A stretch of DNA of 64,000 nt from Dasania marina DSM 21967 (GTDB taxonomy: Bacteria; Pseudomonadota; Gammaproteobacteria; Pseudomonadales; Dasaniaceae). The stretch lies in the NCBI RefSeq assembly GCF_000373485.1, contig NZ_KB891575.1, positions 944,264 to 1,008,263 of the forward strand. Direction: 5' to 3'. The position numbers and the translations under genes were made by a program. A model generated the notes under the pieces. That model did no database searches, was not told the DNA's origin, and saw nothing but the letters and a program-made list of their open reading frames with translations. Of the stretch, positions 24,613 to 33,653 are shown one piece after another (position 1 is the stretch's first letter; each line of letters starts with the position of its first letter).

Positions 24613-25998
24613 ATGTTAACAAATGATATATACCTGCAACTGCTGCAAATAGTAGGCGATAAAAAAATTACCCGCGATGCTGCAGAGCTCAGCTACTGGG
24701 GTAAAGATAGCACCCAGTTTAGCGCTAATGCCAGCGCCATTATCTTTCCGCAAAACATAGAGCAACTACAAGCCATAGTTCAGTTAGTTAATCGTGAGGG
24801 CGTAGCCTTAGTGCCCTCCGCTGGTCGCACCGGGTTATCGGGTGGGGCCGTAGCGATACAGGGCGAGGTAGTGGTGTCACTGCGCGATATGAATGCCATT
24901 AAGCAGTTCAATGCCATCGATCGTACAGTGGTGTGTGAGGCGGGGGTGATTACTGCCGATTTACAGGCCTTTGCCGAGCAGCAGGGCTTGTACTATCCAG
25001 TAGATTTTGCTTCCAGTGGTTCCAGTTTAATAGGCGGTAATATCAGCACCAATGCCGGTGGTATAAAAGTTTTAAAATACGGTATGACGCGGCAGTGGGT
25101 AGCGGGCTTAAAAGTGGTTACCGGTGCCGGTGATATATTAGACATGAATAAAAGCCTGCTTAAAAATAATACCGGCTACGATATACAGCAATTGTTTATA
25201 GGCGCCGAAGGCACTTTGGGATTTGTGGCCGAGGCCACTATGCGCCTTACCCGCCCGCCTGAACATTTAACCGTGTTGTTATTGGCGGTGCCACATTTAA
25301 CCGCGCTGTTGCAAGTGTTAGCGCATTTTCAAGTGGGTATGGAATTAACCGCCTTTGAGTTTTTTTCAGAGCAGGCCTTACAAAAGGTGACGGCGCAGCT
25401 AGGGCTGCAACGGCCCTGTAGTGAAGTCGGTGCTTATTACACACTAATAGAATTTGAAGCCAAGGATGATATGGTCATAGAGCGGGCCATGAGCTTGTTT
25501 GAGCAGTGCCTAGAGCAGGGCATAGCGCTAGACGGTGTGATCAGCCAAAACCAAGCTCAATATCAAAACCTGTGGCGTTTGCGCGAAGAAATAAGCTCGG
25601 TATTGGCCCAGTGGCAGCCCTTGAAACATGACTTGTCCGTGCCTCCCTCGCAGCAGGGCGAGTTTTTATTAGAGGTGGAAAAAATACTCAGCGAACTAGC
25701 GCCGCAATACCAAGTGATATGGTATGGCCATATAGGCGATGGTAATGTGCATTTAAATATACTCAAGCCCGATGAGTTAACCAAGGCCGAATTTGATCAC
25801 AGCTGTAAAGCAATTAGCGTTGCCATCTTTGAGCGCCTAGCGACCTATAACGGCAGCGTCTCTGCAGAGCATGGCATAGGCTTGCTGAAAAAAGACTATT
25901 TACACTATAGCCGTAGTGAATTAGAAATTGCGTTAATGAAAGGGATTAAGCAACAGCTAGACCCTAAAGGCTTAATGAATCCGGGTAAGATTTTTTAA
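24613..25998 (+). CDS. FAD-binding D-2-hydroxyacid dehydrogenase (D-2-hydroxyglutarate type)
   Basis: A 461-residue flavoprotein with an N-terminal FAD_binding_4 domain (PSAGRTGLSGGAVA, SSGSSLIGGNISTNAGGIK, GAEGTLGFV) and a C-terminal FAD-oxidase_C domain (WYGHIGDGNVHLN, SAEHGIGLLKKDYL, NPGKIF). It closely resembles the D-2-hydroxyglutarate dehydrogenase of Pseudomonas, which removes the 2-hydroxyglutarate formed as a side product by SerA. The family also includes D-lactate and glycolate dehydrogenases, so the substrate is inferred. It starts immediately after the hydrolase stop codon; why the two are coupled is unclear. Confidence 0.85.
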   Translation: MLTNDIYLQLLQIVGDKKITRDAAELSYWGKDSTQFSANASAIIFPQNIEQLQAIVQLVNREGVALVPSAGRTGLSGGAVAIQGEVVVSLRDMNAIKQFNAIDRTVVCEAGVITADLQAFAEQQGLYYPVDFASSGSSLIGGNISTNAGGIKVLKYGMTRQWVAGLKVVTGAGDILDMNKSLLKNNTGYDIQQLFIGAEGTLGFVAEATMRLTRPPEHLTVLLLAVPHLTALLQVLAHFQVGMELTAFEFFSEQALQKVTAQLGLQRPCSEVGAYYTLIEFEAKDDMVIERAMSLFEQCLEQGIALDGVISQNQAQYQNLWRLREEISSVLAQWQPLKHDLSVPPSQQGEFLLEVEKILSELAPQYQVIWYGHIGDGNVHLNILKPDELTKAEFDHSCKAISVAIFERLATYNGSVSAEHGIGLLKKDYLHYSRSELEIALMKGIKQQLDPKGLMNPGKIF

Positions 25999-26034
25999 AC
26001 AGCATGAATGGTCGCAAGCGATAAGGAGATAAGC

Positions 26035-26415
26035 ATGGCTAAAAATCCGCTCTGTTGGTTTGAAATTTATGTCAATGATATGGCTAGGGCCAAGGCTTTT
26101 TATGAGGCGGTGCTAGCCGTAGAGCTAGAGACGCTAGGCGACCCTACTGATACATCCATAAGCATGCAGTCATTTCCATCGGATATGGAAGAGTATGGTG
26201 CTACCGGCGCACTGGTGAAAATGGATGGCGTTGTCGCCGGCGGCAATAGCACCTTGGTCTATTTCTCCTGTGATGACTGTGCCATTGAAGAGTCGCGGGT
26301 GATAGCTGCTGGTGGCAATATACAAAGGCCTAAGATGGCCATTGGTGAGTATGGATTTATTAGCTTAGTCATGGATACGGAGGGCAATATGCTTGGCCTG
26401 CACTCATTAGCATAA
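26035..26415 (+). CDS. VOC-family (glyoxalase/bleomycin-resistance-like) protein
   Basis: A 126-residue single VOC domain with two beta-alpha-beta-beta-beta modules, seen from WFEIYVNDMARAKAFYEAVL and from VYFSCDDCAIEESRVIAAGG. Such proteins are metal-dependent enzymes or binding proteins; no function can be assigned. I place the start at ATG 26035 rather than at the in-frame ATG 27 bp upstream, because AAGGAG at 26023-26028 is ideally spaced and the product then begins at the fold. Confidence 0.85.
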   Translation: MAKNPLCWFEIYVNDMARAKAFYEAVLAVELETLGDPTDTSISMQSFPSDMEEYGATGALVKMDGVVAGGNSTLVYFSCDDCAIEESRVIAAGGNIQRPKMAIGEYGFISLVMDTEGNMLGLHSLA

Positions 26416-26478
26416 TGCGTGCTTTTTTATTTTAAATTGATAGTTTTTTTCGCCATCTATAGATGCAGGTAGTAATCA

Positions 26479-26832
26479 ATGAATGCAGTACAGCGACCGG
26501 TTAATAAGCATAAAGCCTACCATGCCCATGTCTATTTTGATGAGCATAGCGTGACCTATGCTGCGGCGCTTTGCGCTGAGGGCGGCGAGCGCTTTGGCTT
26601 ACAGATAGGGCGCGTGCATGAAAAGCTGGTGGGGCCACACCCTAGGTGGAGCTGTCAGATTATTTTTGGCACTAGAGATTTTGATGCCTTGATTCCTTGG
26701 TTGGATGAGCGGCGCAATGGCCTTAGCGTATTAGTACATGCTTTAACCGGCAATGATTTAAACGACCACACCCTTTATGCTTATTGGCTGGGGGATAGTG
26801 TTGAACTTAACCTCGCTATGTTTGGTGGTTAG
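26479..26832 (+). CDS. DOPA 4,5-dioxygenase family protein
   Basis: A 117-residue protein matching the small DOPA 4,5-dioxygenase family. The pattern of conserved His is YHAHVYFD at the start, VGPHPRWSCQI in the middle, and VHALTGNDLNDHT near the end. Fungal and plant relatives cleave catechol rings, but most bacterial members have no known substrate. It follows another small dioxygenase-fold gene (VOC) by 63 bp on the same strand. Confidence 0.82.
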   Translation: MNAVQRPVNKHKAYHAHVYFDEHSVTYAAALCAEGGERFGLQIGRVHEKLVGPHPRWSCQIIFGTRDFDALIPWLDERRNGLSVLVHALTGNDLNDHTLYAYWLGDSVELNLAMFGG

Positions 26833-26915
26833 CATTCTAGTACTTCGCGTCTAGTTATAATGGGTTTAGCTTAACGCTAGATTGTTTTTTAGGCTGTCAC
26901 TGAGTTAGGTTTTTT

Positions 26916-27977
26916 ATGCTGCTACTCACCACTTACATACTTATCGCTATATTTTTTTCCTTTGTCTGCTCTATTTTTGAGGCGGTGCTGCTTAGCGTCA
27001 ATCGCGCGCATATCGCTATTATGAGAAGCCACGGCCAACAAGCGGCTGGTGACTTACTCAAGGAGTTAAAGGACGACATAGGCAAACCGTTGGCGGCTAT
27101 TTTATCACTCAATACTATCGCTCATACCGTAGGCGCAGTGGGTGCGGGCGCGCAAGCGACAGAAGTATTTGGTAGTGCCTATATAGGTTTGGCATCAGTG
27201 GTTTTGACTTTGTTGATATTGATTTTTTCGGAAATTATACCAAAAACACTAGGGGCAACTTACTGGCGGCAGTTAGCGCCTATTACGGCTCACTCGTTAA
27301 AATATTTAATCCTCTTGCTATATCCCCTAGTGAAGTTGTCGGTAAAAATTACTGCCAATATTCCCAACGAACCCAGTCTAAATGGTTTTAGCCGCAAAGA
27401 GTTTGCAGCAATGGCGGAGATTAGCTCGCAGGATGGTCAGTTAGCCAAGCAAGAATCCAAGTTTGTAAAAAATTTAATGAAACTAAGGAGTACCCAGGTT
27501 AAAGATGCCATGACCCCTAGAACTGTTGTTTTTTCCCTGCCGCAGCAACTCACCGTAGAAGCCTTTTTTCATAAGCACGATAAAGCGGTTTTTAGCCGCA
27601 TCCCGGTTTTTGCTGATAGTCGTGAAGAAATAACTGGCTATGTATTTCGCAGTGATTTATTTCTGGCCCAGGCTAGGGGTAATGGCGATAGCCTGTTAGC
27701 CAATTATAAACGCGACCTTCCCGCATTGTTGCCGACTATGTCGCTTAGCCATGTGTTAAACGAAATGCTTACGTTGCGGGTGCACCTGATGATGGTGGTT
27801 AATGAGTATGGGGGTGTTGAAGGTATTATCAGTTTAGAGGATGTGCTGGAGACTATGCTGGGCTTGGAAATTATTGACGAAAAAGATCAGGCCGTTGATA
27901 TGCAAAAAGAAGCTCTCAAGCAATGGCGGCGTCGCGAATATCAGAAGAATTCGGATGATAGCGTGGAGGATAATTGA
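26916..27977 (+). CDS. CNNM/DUF21 membrane protein with CBS pair
   Basis: A 353-residue inner-membrane protein. Residues 1-140 form a DUF21 (CNNM) transmembrane domain with hydrophobic segments near 1-25, 60-85, 90-110 and 125-145. A CBS pair follows (about 190-315; KDAMTPRTVVF, RIPVFAD, MVVNEYGGVEGIISLEDVLE). The C-terminal CorC_HlyC transporter-associated domain of longer relatives is absent. CNNM proteins are linked to magnesium and other divalent cation transport. The short C-terminal tail is highly charged. Confidence 0.85.
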   Translation: MLLLTTYILIAIFFSFVCSIFEAVLLSVNRAHIAIMRSHGQQAAGDLLKELKDDIGKPLAAILSLNTIAHTVGAVGAGAQATEVFGSAYIGLASVVLTLLILIFSEIIPKTLGATYWRQLAPITAHSLKYLILLLYPLVKLSVKITANIPNEPSLNGFSRKEFAAMAEISSQDGQLAKQESKFVKNLMKLRSTQVKDAMTPRTVVFSLPQQLTVEAFFHKHDKAVFSRIPVFADSREEITGYVFRSDLFLAQARGNGDSLLANYKRDLPALLPTMSLSHVLNEMLTLRVHLMMVVNEYGGVEGIISLEDVLETMLGLEIIDEKDQAVDMQKEALKQWRRREYQKNSDDSVEDN

Positions 27978-27996
27978 GGGTGACGGTGTGGCTGGA

Positions 27997-28368
27997 TTAA
28001 TGGCCTAAGAATTGATCGATTAACCCCGCTAGCTCTTCGTGTAAGTGACTTTCAAATTCATCTAGGCTTCCATTAAATAAACGCAAGTATCTTTCGGCCT
28101 GCTCATGGCTAATGTTCTTATGGCTGAGTTGATATTGCATCTCAGGCATATTTTTATCCATCCTAGGGCTAAGCTGCCAATGCACAAAGTCGGAATCCAG
28201 TGAGGCCAGTGCCTGTTGGGCGAATTCACAAAAGGCGTCCACATGATCTATGCCTTCCGGGCCTAGGCAGCCTGGCTCTATACGGCTTAAAACAGTAAGT
28301 TTTTTCTCGGCGGGTAAGGGTAGGTTAATTGCCATAGTGCGCGACTCTGTGTAGGGCGTTATTGTCAA
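27997..28368 (-). CDS. Conserved hypothetical protein
   Basis: Up to 123 residues, soluble, acidic and His-rich, with no signal peptide or membrane helix and no domain I recognise. A second in-frame ATG at 28335 (MAINLPLPAEKKLTV) has slightly better upstream spacing to an AGAG and may be the true start (112 residues). Convergent with the CNNM gene and divergent from the FMN reductase. Confidence 0.6.
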   Translation of the reverse strand: MTITPYTESRTMAINLPLPAEKKLTVLSRIEPGCLGPEGIDHVDAFCEFAQQALASLDSDFVHWQLSPRMDKNMPEMQYQLSHKNISHEQAERYLRLFNGSLDEFESHLHEELAGLIDQFLGH

Positions 28369-28457
28369 CTATAGCTGCGAATGCCGTTTTTTCATCTAGA
28401 CTAGAATGTTAGCAGCATAGCTGCAGCTAACGTGATAAAAAATATAACGGAGAGCGT

Positions 28458-29003
28458 ATGAATATCATCGGTATTAGCGGCAGCCTGCGACAGGCTTCAT
28501 TCAACAGCCTGCTGTTAAAGGCAGCGGCTGAGGTCGCTAAAAATCAGGGGGCTGTGTTCGAGATTTTTGACCTTTCAGAGCTGCCTTTATACAACAGTGA
28601 TTTGGATGGGGATGTTAAACCAGCAGCGGTAAGCCGTTTGTTAGCCGCGATTACGCAGGCAGACGGCATTTTTTTTGCCACTCCAGAATATAATTATAGT
28701 ATCCCCGGGGTGTTAAAAAACGCTATAGACTGGGCCTCGCGCCCGGCCTATCAATCGGTGTTAGCGGGCAAGCCCAGCGGTATTGTGAGTGCGTCTATGA
28801 GCCCGCTGGGTGGCGCTAGGGCGCAGGTGCATTTACGTGATGTATTGGCAGGCACCTTAACGCCAGTACTGCTATCGCCCGATTATTTATTGCCGCTGGC
28901 GCAACAGGCTTTTGATAGTAGCGGTGTGCTTTGTGATAGCAAGGCACAAGAGCGGCTTAGCCGTTATGTGGCTAGCTATATTGCTTGGGCCTCACAGCAC
29001 TAA
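28458..29003 (+). CDS. NADPH-dependent FMN reductase (ChrR/YieF-like)
   Basis: A 181-residue flavodoxin-like reductase. The FMN phosphate loop is GISGSLRQASFNSLLL at the N-terminus and the family signature PEYNYSIPGVLKNAIDWASRP starts near residue 76. Relatives reduce quinones, azo dyes or chromate by two electrons and limit oxidative stress. A ribosome-binding site ACGGAGAG precedes ATG 28458. It is convergent with the next gene, only 9 bp apart. Confidence 0.88.
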   Translation: MNIIGISGSLRQASFNSLLLKAAAEVAKNQGAVFEIFDLSELPLYNSDLDGDVKPAAVSRLLAAITQADGIFFATPEYNYSIPGVLKNAIDWASRPAYQSVLAGKPSGIVSASMSPLGGARAQVHLRDVLAGTLTPVLLSPDYLLPLAQQAFDSSGVLCDSKAQERLSRYVASYIAWASQH

Positions 29004-29012
29004 GGAACTGGT

Positions 29013-31286
29013 TTATTTCGCTTCGTATAAACGGCCTTTTTGCTGATTGATTAGCTTTAGTAGTTGCTCCGAGGGCTGCGGTTTAGCAAATAAATAACCT
29101 TGAATATAATCCACTTTCATCTCGCGCAGCATTTGCGCCTGTTCAGGGTTTTCTACGCCTTCGGCAACCACTGCAAAGTTGAGGGCGTGGGCTAGGTGCA
29201 CCACTGAGCTGACTATGGCTTGGTCGGCAGGGTCCTGCGCAATATTGATAATAAAAGAGCGATCGATTTTGATGGTGTTGACCGGAAATTGTTTAAGATA
29301 GGCTAGTGAAGAATAGCCGGTACCAAAATCATCTATGGAAATATGGGCGCCCAATTCGCGGAGGGTTTGCAAGGTTGCGGAGGCCGTTGCGGGGTCACGC
29401 ATAATTTCGGTTTCGGTGACTTCAAAGCCCAGTTTAAAACGGGCCGGGTTGAGCTGTGCCCGGGCCATAATGTCATGGATAGTCTGCGCCAAATCGGCCT
29501 GCGCTAATTGCCGGCCCGATAAATTTACCGAGATGCCCAAGGGTCTATTTAATTGGCAGCGCTGTTGCCAACTGTTGGCTTCTTGGCAGGCTAGTTCCAG
29601 TATCCACTCACCTAAAGGCACGATTAAGCCGGTTTCTTCCGCGATGGGGATAAACTCTATGGGTGAGAGTAAGCCGCGCTGGGGGTGTTGCCAGCGCACT
29701 AAGGCCTCGAGAAAGATAATGTCGCCACTGTGGCTTTCTATTATGGGTTGGAAGTGTAGGCAGAATTGTTGTTTGTCGTGTTCTAGGGCGTGGCGTATCT
29801 CGTTTTCCACCCGCAGTTGCGTGCTGACTTGTATTTGCATGCGCTCATCAAATAATTGATAGGCGCCACGGCCACTGCCTTTGGCTTCATACATGGCGAT
29901 GTCGGCGGCACTGATAAGATTTTCGGCGCTGCTGTATTGGTCAGCCAAGGCTATGCCTACACTGGCGTTTAAAAAGATGCTATCACCTAGCAATTGCATG
30001 GGGGGCGCTAGTGTGTCCAGTATGCGCTGGGCAATAATCGCGGCGTCACGGTGGCTGTTGATATCGGGGCAGGCGATCACAAATTCGTCGCCGGCCAGTC
30101 TGGCAACGGTGTCATTGGGGCGTACGGCTTGCTGTAGGCGCTTGGCGACTTCAATTAAAGCGCTATCACCTGCTTCATGGCCAAAGCTGTCGTTAATGCG
30201 TTTAAAGTGATCTAGGTCGACAAACAAGGCCGCCAAGCCCGAGCGCTGCTCTTTGCGTTGCCCTAGGTGTTGCTCCAACCTATCTAATAATAAAAGGCGG
30301 TTGGGCAGGCCGGTAAGGGCATCGTGTAATGCCTGGTGCTTGAGTTCGTCTTGCTGGCGTTTACGTGCGCTAATATCGCGGGCAAAGGCAAAAAAGCTCC
30401 ATTCCTCATTCTCCTGTATAGACCAAAGGGTGATCTCTATGGGAAATTCATGGCCTTTGCAGTGCATGGCTGGCAGCTCTAGAGTTTGCCCCAGTACGCT
30501 GGCCTGGCCACTGATTAAGAAGCGCTGCATACCCTGTTGGTGGGCCTCCCTAAAGGCGGGGGGGACGATGAGTTCGGCTACTGTGCGCCCCAGCGCTTGC
30601 TCTGAGTTCCAGCCAAAGATGCGTTGTGCAGCATGGTTCCACGCGGTCACCGAGCCTAGGCTATCCATGGCAATAAAGGCATCGGCGGTGCTATTGAGTA
30701 TATGGCGGTGACGTTGCTCGCTGTCGGCCAGCTGTTGTTGTGCTAGCTCGCGTTCAAACACGCGGCCCAGTTGCAGGCCTACATGGCTCATAACATCCAG
30801 CAGTGCGTGGTCGGGCTGATGCGCCCGCGAGGAATAAAACTCTAATACCGCGACGACTTTATCACCGGTTAATACGGGGAAGGCAAAGCAGGATTTGAGG
30901 CTGGTTTTGGCGATACTGTCTTGACGTATATAAGCAGGGTCCTGCTGCGCATTAATCATCCACTCAGGTTGGCCGTTGGCAAAGACGCGGCCGGGTATAC
31001 CCTCGCCCTTGGCAAAGGGTCGTGCCTCACTGTCTTCGCGAAAGCGAAGTAAATTAGCTTGTTGGTGTTGCGCAATAATATGCCAGATATTGGCGGAGCG
31101 CAGAATGTTGTCGGGGCCACTGATAAATACATGGCCTAAAGACCAGCCCGTTGCCTGACAAATAAACATCAGCGCTTTTTGTAAAGATTCTGTGGTGGAG
31201 TTGGCTTCATTAGCGGCTACAGCAATTTTTTCTAGCAGGCCTAGGTAGGTCTGCGAGGCGGCACTAGTTTCAGGGGGGTGTAGCAT
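29013..31286 (-). CDS. GAF-PAS-GGDEF-EAL c-di-GMP regulator
   Basis: A protein of about 757 residues with, in order, a GAF domain (about 10-165), a PAS/PAC domain (about 180-305), a GGDEF domain (about 325-480) with signature AGDEF, and an EAL domain (about 500-750) with EALVRW, SVNLSGRQL, EVTETEIM, DDFGTGYSSL, KIDR and EGVEN. The first Gly of GGDEF is Ala, a change tolerated in many active cyclases. The EAL site is complete. I prefer the start at 31286 (MLHPPETSAAS) because AGAG is well spaced upstream; an in-frame ATG at 31358 would add 24 residues. It likely senses a small ligand or redox cue through GAF and PAS. Confidence 0.88.
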   Translation of the reverse strand: MLHPPETSAASQTYLGLLEKIAVAANEANSTTESLQKALMFICQATGWSLGHVFISGPDNILRSANIWHIIAQHQQANLLRFREDSEARPFAKGEGIPGRVFANGQPEWMINAQQDPAYIRQDSIAKTSLKSCFAFPVLTGDKVVAVLEFYSSRAHQPDHALLDVMSHVGLQLGRVFERELAQQQLADSEQRHRHILNSTADAFIAMDSLGSVTAWNHAAQRIFGWNSEQALGRTVAELIVPPAFREAHQQGMQRFLISGQASVLGQTLELPAMHCKGHEFPIEITLWSIQENEEWSFFAFARDISARKRQQDELKHQALHDALTGLPNRLLLLDRLEQHLGQRKEQRSGLAALFVDLDHFKRINDSFGHEAGDSALIEVAKRLQQAVRPNDTVARLAGDEFVIACPDINSHRDAAIIAQRILDTLAPPMQLLGDSIFLNASVGIALADQYSSAENLISAADIAMYEAKGSGRGAYQLFDERMQIQVSTQLRVENEIRHALEHDKQQFCLHFQPIIESHSGDIIFLEALVRWQHPQRGLLSPIEFIPIAEETGLIVPLGEWILELACQEANSWQQRCQLNRPLGISVNLSGRQLAQADLAQTIHDIMARAQLNPARFKLGFEVTETEIMRDPATASATLQTLRELGAHISIDDFGTGYSSLAYLKQFPVNTIKIDRSFIINIAQDPADQAIVSSVVHLAHALNFAVVAEGVENPEQAQMLREMKVDYIQGYLFAKPQPSEQLLKLINQQKGRLYEAK

Positions 31287-31491
31287 AATTATTCTCTGCA
31301 GAGGGCTTATCAGTGGGTTTATGTTATACAAGGTATGCGCATAGTGCGGTAAAAACAAAAGCCCTAGTGTTAATCATGAGCCAGCAAGTTATCAGCTTTT
31401 TCTATTCGATTAAAGGCGAAGAAAAACTAGGGTTATGTAACGTGGCTATTATCGATATCTGATACTATCGCTTGATTATTTTATAAATGAG

Positions 31492-32712
31492 TTGTCCCAA
31501 TTGAATAACGTAACGCCAAAACCTGCTTTGCCCCAAGCTGAGTTTGTTGCCTTAATGGCAATAATGACCTCGCTGGTTGCGCTTTCCATCGATTGTATGT
31601 TGCCGGCACTGCCCGAAATCGGCCGCGACTTGCAGGTGAGTGATGCCAACGATAATCAATTGATTATTTCCCTGTTGTTTTTAGGTATGGCGCTGGGGCA
31701 ATTATTTTTTGGCCCCTTATCCGACAGTCTAGGGCGTAAGCCTGCGGTGGCTATAGGTATGGCGGTGTTTGTGCTGGGTAGTTTGCTATCTATAGTCGCC
31801 ACCGATTTTTCTACGATGTTATTGGGTCGCATTTTACAAGGCATAGGCCTGGGGGCGCCGCGTACGGTATCCATCGCGTTGATTAGGGATATGTATCAAG
31901 GCCAGGCCATGGCGCGGGTGATGTCGTTTATTATGACGGTGTTTATTTTAGCGCCTATGGTTGCGCCTGCTGTAGGCCAGGCTATTTTGTTGTGGGCCGG
32001 TTGGCAGGCGATTTTTGTTGCCATACTGCTGCAGGGTTTGTTGGTGTTGCTGTGGTTTTACTGGCGCCAGCCAGAAACCTTGTTGCCTGCGCAGCGTGTG
32101 CCCTTTTCCTTACTGCATATAAAGCGTGCCATTATGGAGGTGTTACGTAACCCGGTGGCTTTGGGTTATACCCTGATGGCAGGGTTTGTGTTTGGCGCTT
32201 TTTTGGCGTACTTGGCCAGCACGCAGCAACTTTTTCAGCAGCAGTATAAGTTAGGCGCATGGTTTCCCGCGTTATTTGCGTTATTAGCGTTGGCCGTAGG
32301 CGGTGCATCTTTTACCAACGGCCGGCTGGTGATGCGTTTTGGCATGCAGTATATCTGTGCCCGTTCGCTGTGGCTGTTGACTGGGGTGTCGCTATTATTT
32401 TGTATAGTCGTTTGGCAGTTTATGGGTCATCCACCGCTGTGGTTATTGGTGCTGTACTTTCTTATTAGCTTATTTTGTACAGGATTATTGTTTGGCAATA
32501 TTAACGCTTTGGCGATGGAGCCGCTGGGCCATATCGCTGGGGTAGGGGCTGCGGTAGTAGGGTCGTTATCGACCTTAATCTCTGTGCCTTTGGCGGTGTT
32601 TATAGGCGGTGCTTACCAAGGTAGCGTGCAGCCTTTGGTTATGGGTTTTGGCAGCTGTGCGGCTATTGCCCTATTGCTGATGCGCTGGACCGAAGCACGG
32701 CGAGTATCGTAA
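31492..32712 (+). CDS. MFS exporter, Bcr/CflA drug-resistance family
   Basis: A 406-residue major facilitator protein with about 12 hydrophobic segments. The Bcr/CflA-type start (MTSLVALSIDCMLPALPEIG), the loop-2 motif GPLSDSLGRKPA and motif C-like GAPRTVSIALIRDMY are visible. It would export small drugs or metabolites such as sulfonamide or bicyclomycin in exchange for protons. The start is uncertain: TTG 31492 gives the best N-terminus and no upstream ATG is in frame. dmeF follows 14 bp later. Confidence 0.88.
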   Translation: MSQLNNVTPKPALPQAEFVALMAIMTSLVALSIDCMLPALPEIGRDLQVSDANDNQLIISLLFLGMALGQLFFGPLSDSLGRKPAVAIGMAVFVLGSLLSIVATDFSTMLLGRILQGIGLGAPRTVSIALIRDMYQGQAMARVMSFIMTVFILAPMVAPAVGQAILLWAGWQAIFVAILLQGLLVLLWFYWRQPETLLPAQRVPFSLLHIKRAIMEVLRNPVALGYTLMAGFVFGAFLAYLASTQQLFQQQYKLGAWFPALFALLALAVGGASFTNGRLVMRFGMQYICARSLWLLTGVSLLFCIVVWQFMGHPPLWLLVLYFLISLFCTGLLFGNINALAMEPLGHIAGVGAAVVGSLSTLISVPLAVFIGGAYQGSVQPLVMGFGSCAAIALLLMRWTEARRVS

Positions 32713-32726
32713 AAGGTATTTATTTT

Positions 32727-33638
32727 ATGCACGATAATAATTTACAAGACTGGCAGCACGAGCATACTTTTAATCAAGATAAGCGCCGGCCTGGTGAATC
32801 GAAAACGCTAATCGTCATCGCCATTACCGCGGTAATGATGGTAGTAGAGATTAGCGCAGGGGTGCTTTATGGCTCTATGGCCTTGCTGGCCGATGGCCTG
32901 CACATGGCTTCCCATACCGTGGCATTGGCCATTACTGCTTTTGCCTATATTTATGCGCGCCGCCATGCTCTTAACCCTGGTTTTAGCTTTGGCACCGGCA
33001 AGGTGAATGCGCTGGGCGGTTTTACTGGTGCCGTGCTGCTGGTGATTTTTTCCTTAATGATGGCGGTGGAAAGTGTTGAGCGTTTGCTTAACCCGGTGGC
33101 TATCGTATTCAACCAAGCCATAGCGGTTGCGGTGTTGGGTTTGCTGGTTAATGCGCTGTGTGCCTATGTGCTGGGGGTGCACAGTCATGGTGATCACCAC
33201 CATAACGGCCACGATCATAATCTGACCTCGGCCTACTTGCATGTATTGGCCGATGCACTTACCTCGGTGCTGGCGATAGTGGCATTGATAGCCGCTAAGT
33301 ATTATGGCTATGTGTGGATGGACCCGCTGATGGGGGTGGTAGGCGCAATACTTATCGCCCGTTGGTCCTATGGCCTGTTGCGGACTACCAGCGCGGTGTT
33401 GCTGGATAAACAGGCCCCCAAACTGTTACGTGAAGAAATACGAACGGCGCTGGAAAGTGATGAGGACACGCGAGTTAGCGATTTGCATGTGTGGTCTATA
33501 GGGCCAGAGATTTATTCGGCCTTGATTACGGTAGTGGCGGATAAACCGGTGACGCCAGATGAATATAAATCACGGCTACCGCAAACTTTGGGCTTAGTGC
33601 ATGTGACGGTAGAAGTGCATCGCTGCCGTCATCACTAA
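32727..33638 (+). CDS. dmeF: DmeF-type cation diffusion facilitator (Co/Ni efflux)
   Basis: A 303-residue CDF transporter with six hydrophobic segments. The first metal site reads DGLHMASH, with His where zinc CDFs have Asp, as in DmeF-type cobalt/nickel exporters; the second is HVLADALTS. A His-rich cytoplasmic loop (HSHGDHHHNGHDHN, about residues 152-165) and the C-terminal metal-sensing domain (DLHVWSIGPE) are present. It would export divalent metal by proton antiport. It probably shares a transcript with the MFS gene; no metal regulator is adjacent. Confidence 0.85.
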   Translation: MHDNNLQDWQHEHTFNQDKRRPGESKTLIVIAITAVMMVVEISAGVLYGSMALLADGLHMASHTVALAITAFAYIYARRHALNPGFSFGTGKVNALGGFTGAVLLVIFSLMMAVESVERLLNPVAIVFNQAIAVAVLGLLVNALCAYVLGVHSHGDHHHNGHDHNLTSAYLHVLADALTSVLAIVALIAAKYYGYVWMDPLMGVVGAILIARWSYGLLRTTSAVLLDKQAPKLLREEIRTALESDEDTRVSDLHVWSIGPEIYSALITVVADKPVTPDEYKSRLPQTLGLVHVTVEVHRCRHH

Positions 33639-33653
33639 ATTGTTATTAATCCA

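Noticed and set aside
31362..31432. Inverted CCCTAGT / ACTAGGG pair upstream of the MFS gene
   Set aside because: The arms are only 7 bp and 57 bases apart, with no 7-bp periodicity; chance cannot be excluded.
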